From positions 1 to 64,000 of the forward strand of contig OX442423.1 of NCBI GenBank assembly GCA_949361645.1: a DNA stretch of 64,000 bases, in the 5' to 3' direction. Every line of letters begins with the position of its first letter. The stretch's first letter is position 1. Below, piece by piece: positions 62,520 through 64,000 of this stretch. The position numbers and the translations under genes are program-made. The notes under the pieces were generated by a model. That model did not search any database. It saw only the letters and a program-made list of their open reading frames with translations, and was not told the DNA's origin. This DNA is from Spongilla lacustris (taxonomy: Eukaryota > Porifera > Demospongiae > Spongillida > Spongillidae).

Positions 62520-63268
62520 CTTGACTTGGATCACATTTAGCTTGTCAGCTGCATTGTTCCAAATCCCAGGCTACCACCTGACTGTATGGAAATCTGAGCA
62601 TAACACTGGTATGGGCAAATGCTAGAGCTCTGCTAGCAAGGTGTGCAGGCTGTAAGGATGGTCCAGGCGATGATTTCTTAGAATAGGTTTTCACATTTGT
62701 GTATATTATAATTTAACTATAATAAACACATATGTACTGAAATCCTAATAGTTTACCTTTCTCAATGGCGGGTACATTTTTTAAGTTATAGAAATAATCA
62801 TATTTCACTGATGCGGTTACATGTATAACCCTCTACTTATTCTCTAATTGGTGCACCTTAAAAGCATGAATATTGTATATACTGCAGAAGAGTTTATTGT
62901 ATTACAATGAAACACCATCCCGTGCTGCAGCATGCATGTATTAACACCATTCATGCAGCATGCATGCATAGATTATTATCTCTCTATATGAAATAGTCAC
63001 TCTCTACTTCCGCACAGCCGTTGCACTCACTTGCTCTAGTGATAGTTTTAACTAATCTGTAGAGCTCTTGCTCGGAATATCACTAGCTGAAATCCTGCAA
63101 GCCGGTTCACACATCCCTCCAAGCATGGATTTAAATTATAAAACTGATACATTTTGCATAAACAATTGATGCATAGCACATGCACGCGTAGTTGACACTA
63201 GCTTAAACAAAGTGCGCATAAATAACGTTCAGCGGAGAGGAGAACTCGATCATAGCCAATATCTATAT
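62520..63268. other. Intergenic, nothing recognised
   Basis: AT-rich. GCATGCATG words near 62940, no exon recognised. Confidence 0.5.
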
Positions 63269-64000
63269 TCAGCTGTCCTGCGACGTCATTGTTTCTTCGA
63301 CCGTCAAGGATCTGACACCCTCCAAAAAGTCGTCAAGACCCAAAATCCTCATTGTTTCGTTGTAGCCTCTCTCGCACCTGCATCGTGGACAGTACTTTGT
63401 AAGAGCATCTGACCCGGAATACCAGCCATTAACGCAGGTTTCACATCCGATTATACTCTTGCAACACTTTGAGAGGATGATAGGAGGCGTCATGCAATTC
63501 CTACAAATATGGCACAGAAACGACTCATTAAGTAGCCGTTTCAGACCCAGGGGCATTTTTAAATCCCTTGTTAGAGCCAGCACCATGTTTGTATTCTCCT
63601 TTATACTCGCAACGTCGCGCTTCAGCTCGTGTAGCTGTTCAGTTGTACACGTCGTACTTGGAGAGGCCGCACTTGCATTTGTAAATTCTACCATCTTCAG
63701 CCGTTTTGTAGCCCGTTGCTCCATCACTTGCTGAAGGTCTTCTTCCAGGACGGCATAAAACTTGCGTGCACTGGCTTTCCAAAACTTCAAGCCTATGTTA
63801 ATTAGTCATACACACAAACCGCTGCATGTTATCGCACAAATTACCTATACATACCTTCCGTTCCGGTGGACTCCTTTAATTCTAGCCCATCGCAGGTAAC
63901 GATTATATAGTCGTCCCCAACGTGCTCTTTCACTTGGGCAAGGATGTAGGGCAGCGTCGCAGTTGTCTCCGTGATGGAGACAAATATTTGCTCTCGCTTT
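63269..64000 (-). CDS. RING-finger protein, 5' end cut by window edge
   Basis: Exon 64000-63855 (frame encoding QIFVSITETTATLPYILAQV and VTCDGLELKESTGTE, donor GAAG|GTATGT, phase 1), a 62-bp intron, then exon 63792-63269. The junction restores TGTEGLKFWKASARKFYAV, the FWK...K.yAV region typical of a family of animal RING proteins. A coiled segment follows (TEQLHELKRDVASIKENTNM), then the RING-like finger CHICRNC...KCCKSIIGCETCVNGWY...YCPRC and GLDDFLEGVR. Likely an E3 ubiquitin-ligase-type or scaffold protein. The first exon may start beyond the edge. The open frame at 63790 starts with TTG, so it is not the true start. Confidence 0.75.

Overview
The window looks like genomic DNA from an animal, probably an early-branching invertebrate such as a sponge. 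The evidence is spliced genes with very short introns (62 bp in the RING gene at the right edge; about 46 and 56 bp in a predicted gene at the left edge), a kinesin-14 motor exon, a metazoan-type RING-finger protein, and a dense load of non-LTR, Helitron, hAT-like and CACTA-like sequence. The species cannot be fixed from sequence alone. No rRNA or tRNA gene was found, and nothing looks bacterial.

Layout. 0-0.8 kb: a small predicted spliced minus-strand gene of unknown family. 3.46-8.94 kb: the main intact gene, on the minus strand. It has a C2H2-coding first exon and then a 4.4-kb intronless exon that encodes an OrsD-type double zinc finger, a tyrosine-recombinase-like catalytic domain and a RecQ-type helicase with a cysteine-rich tail. 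9-16.9 kb: non-coding, with two CACTA-like elements that carry 3-bp target duplications and a dispersed GGCACGG repeat. 17.0-17.5 kb: a tandem dimer, each unit with three perfect GAA-triloop hairpins. 17.5-25.1 kb: large inverted low-complexity arms with a complete hAT-like element (8-bp target duplication) between them. 25.1-31.8 kb: isolated but well-formed exons of several genes, among them a frameshifted kinesin-14 motor exon, plus a foldback element and a 57-nt near-perfect hairpin. 33-37 kb: microsatellites and sparse repeats.

37-48.6 kb is almost entirely tandem repeat: a 122-bp dimer with another 15-nt hairpin, a 17-bp ACATGT/GGGCCC array that flips orientation, and a 187-bp satellite flanked by inverted arrays of a palindromic repeat of about 78 bp. 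49.3-56.8 kb: a Helitron Rep gene. It is broken by one nonsense codon and then interrupted by a 3.8-kb 21-bp minisatellite; no helicase half follows. 58.2-62.6 kb: decayed non-LTR retrotransposon copies in both orientations, one broken by a copy of the hairpin element. 63.3-64.0 kb: a two-exon RING-finger gene running off the right edge.

The two strongest candidates for something new are the recombinase-helicase fusion gene (3.5-8.9 kb) and the dispersed hairpin element, whose stems are kept by compensatory and wobble changes between 17.1 kb and 59.8 kb. The genes do not form an operon-like set. What unites the window is mobile and repeat-driven DNA with a few host exons between.
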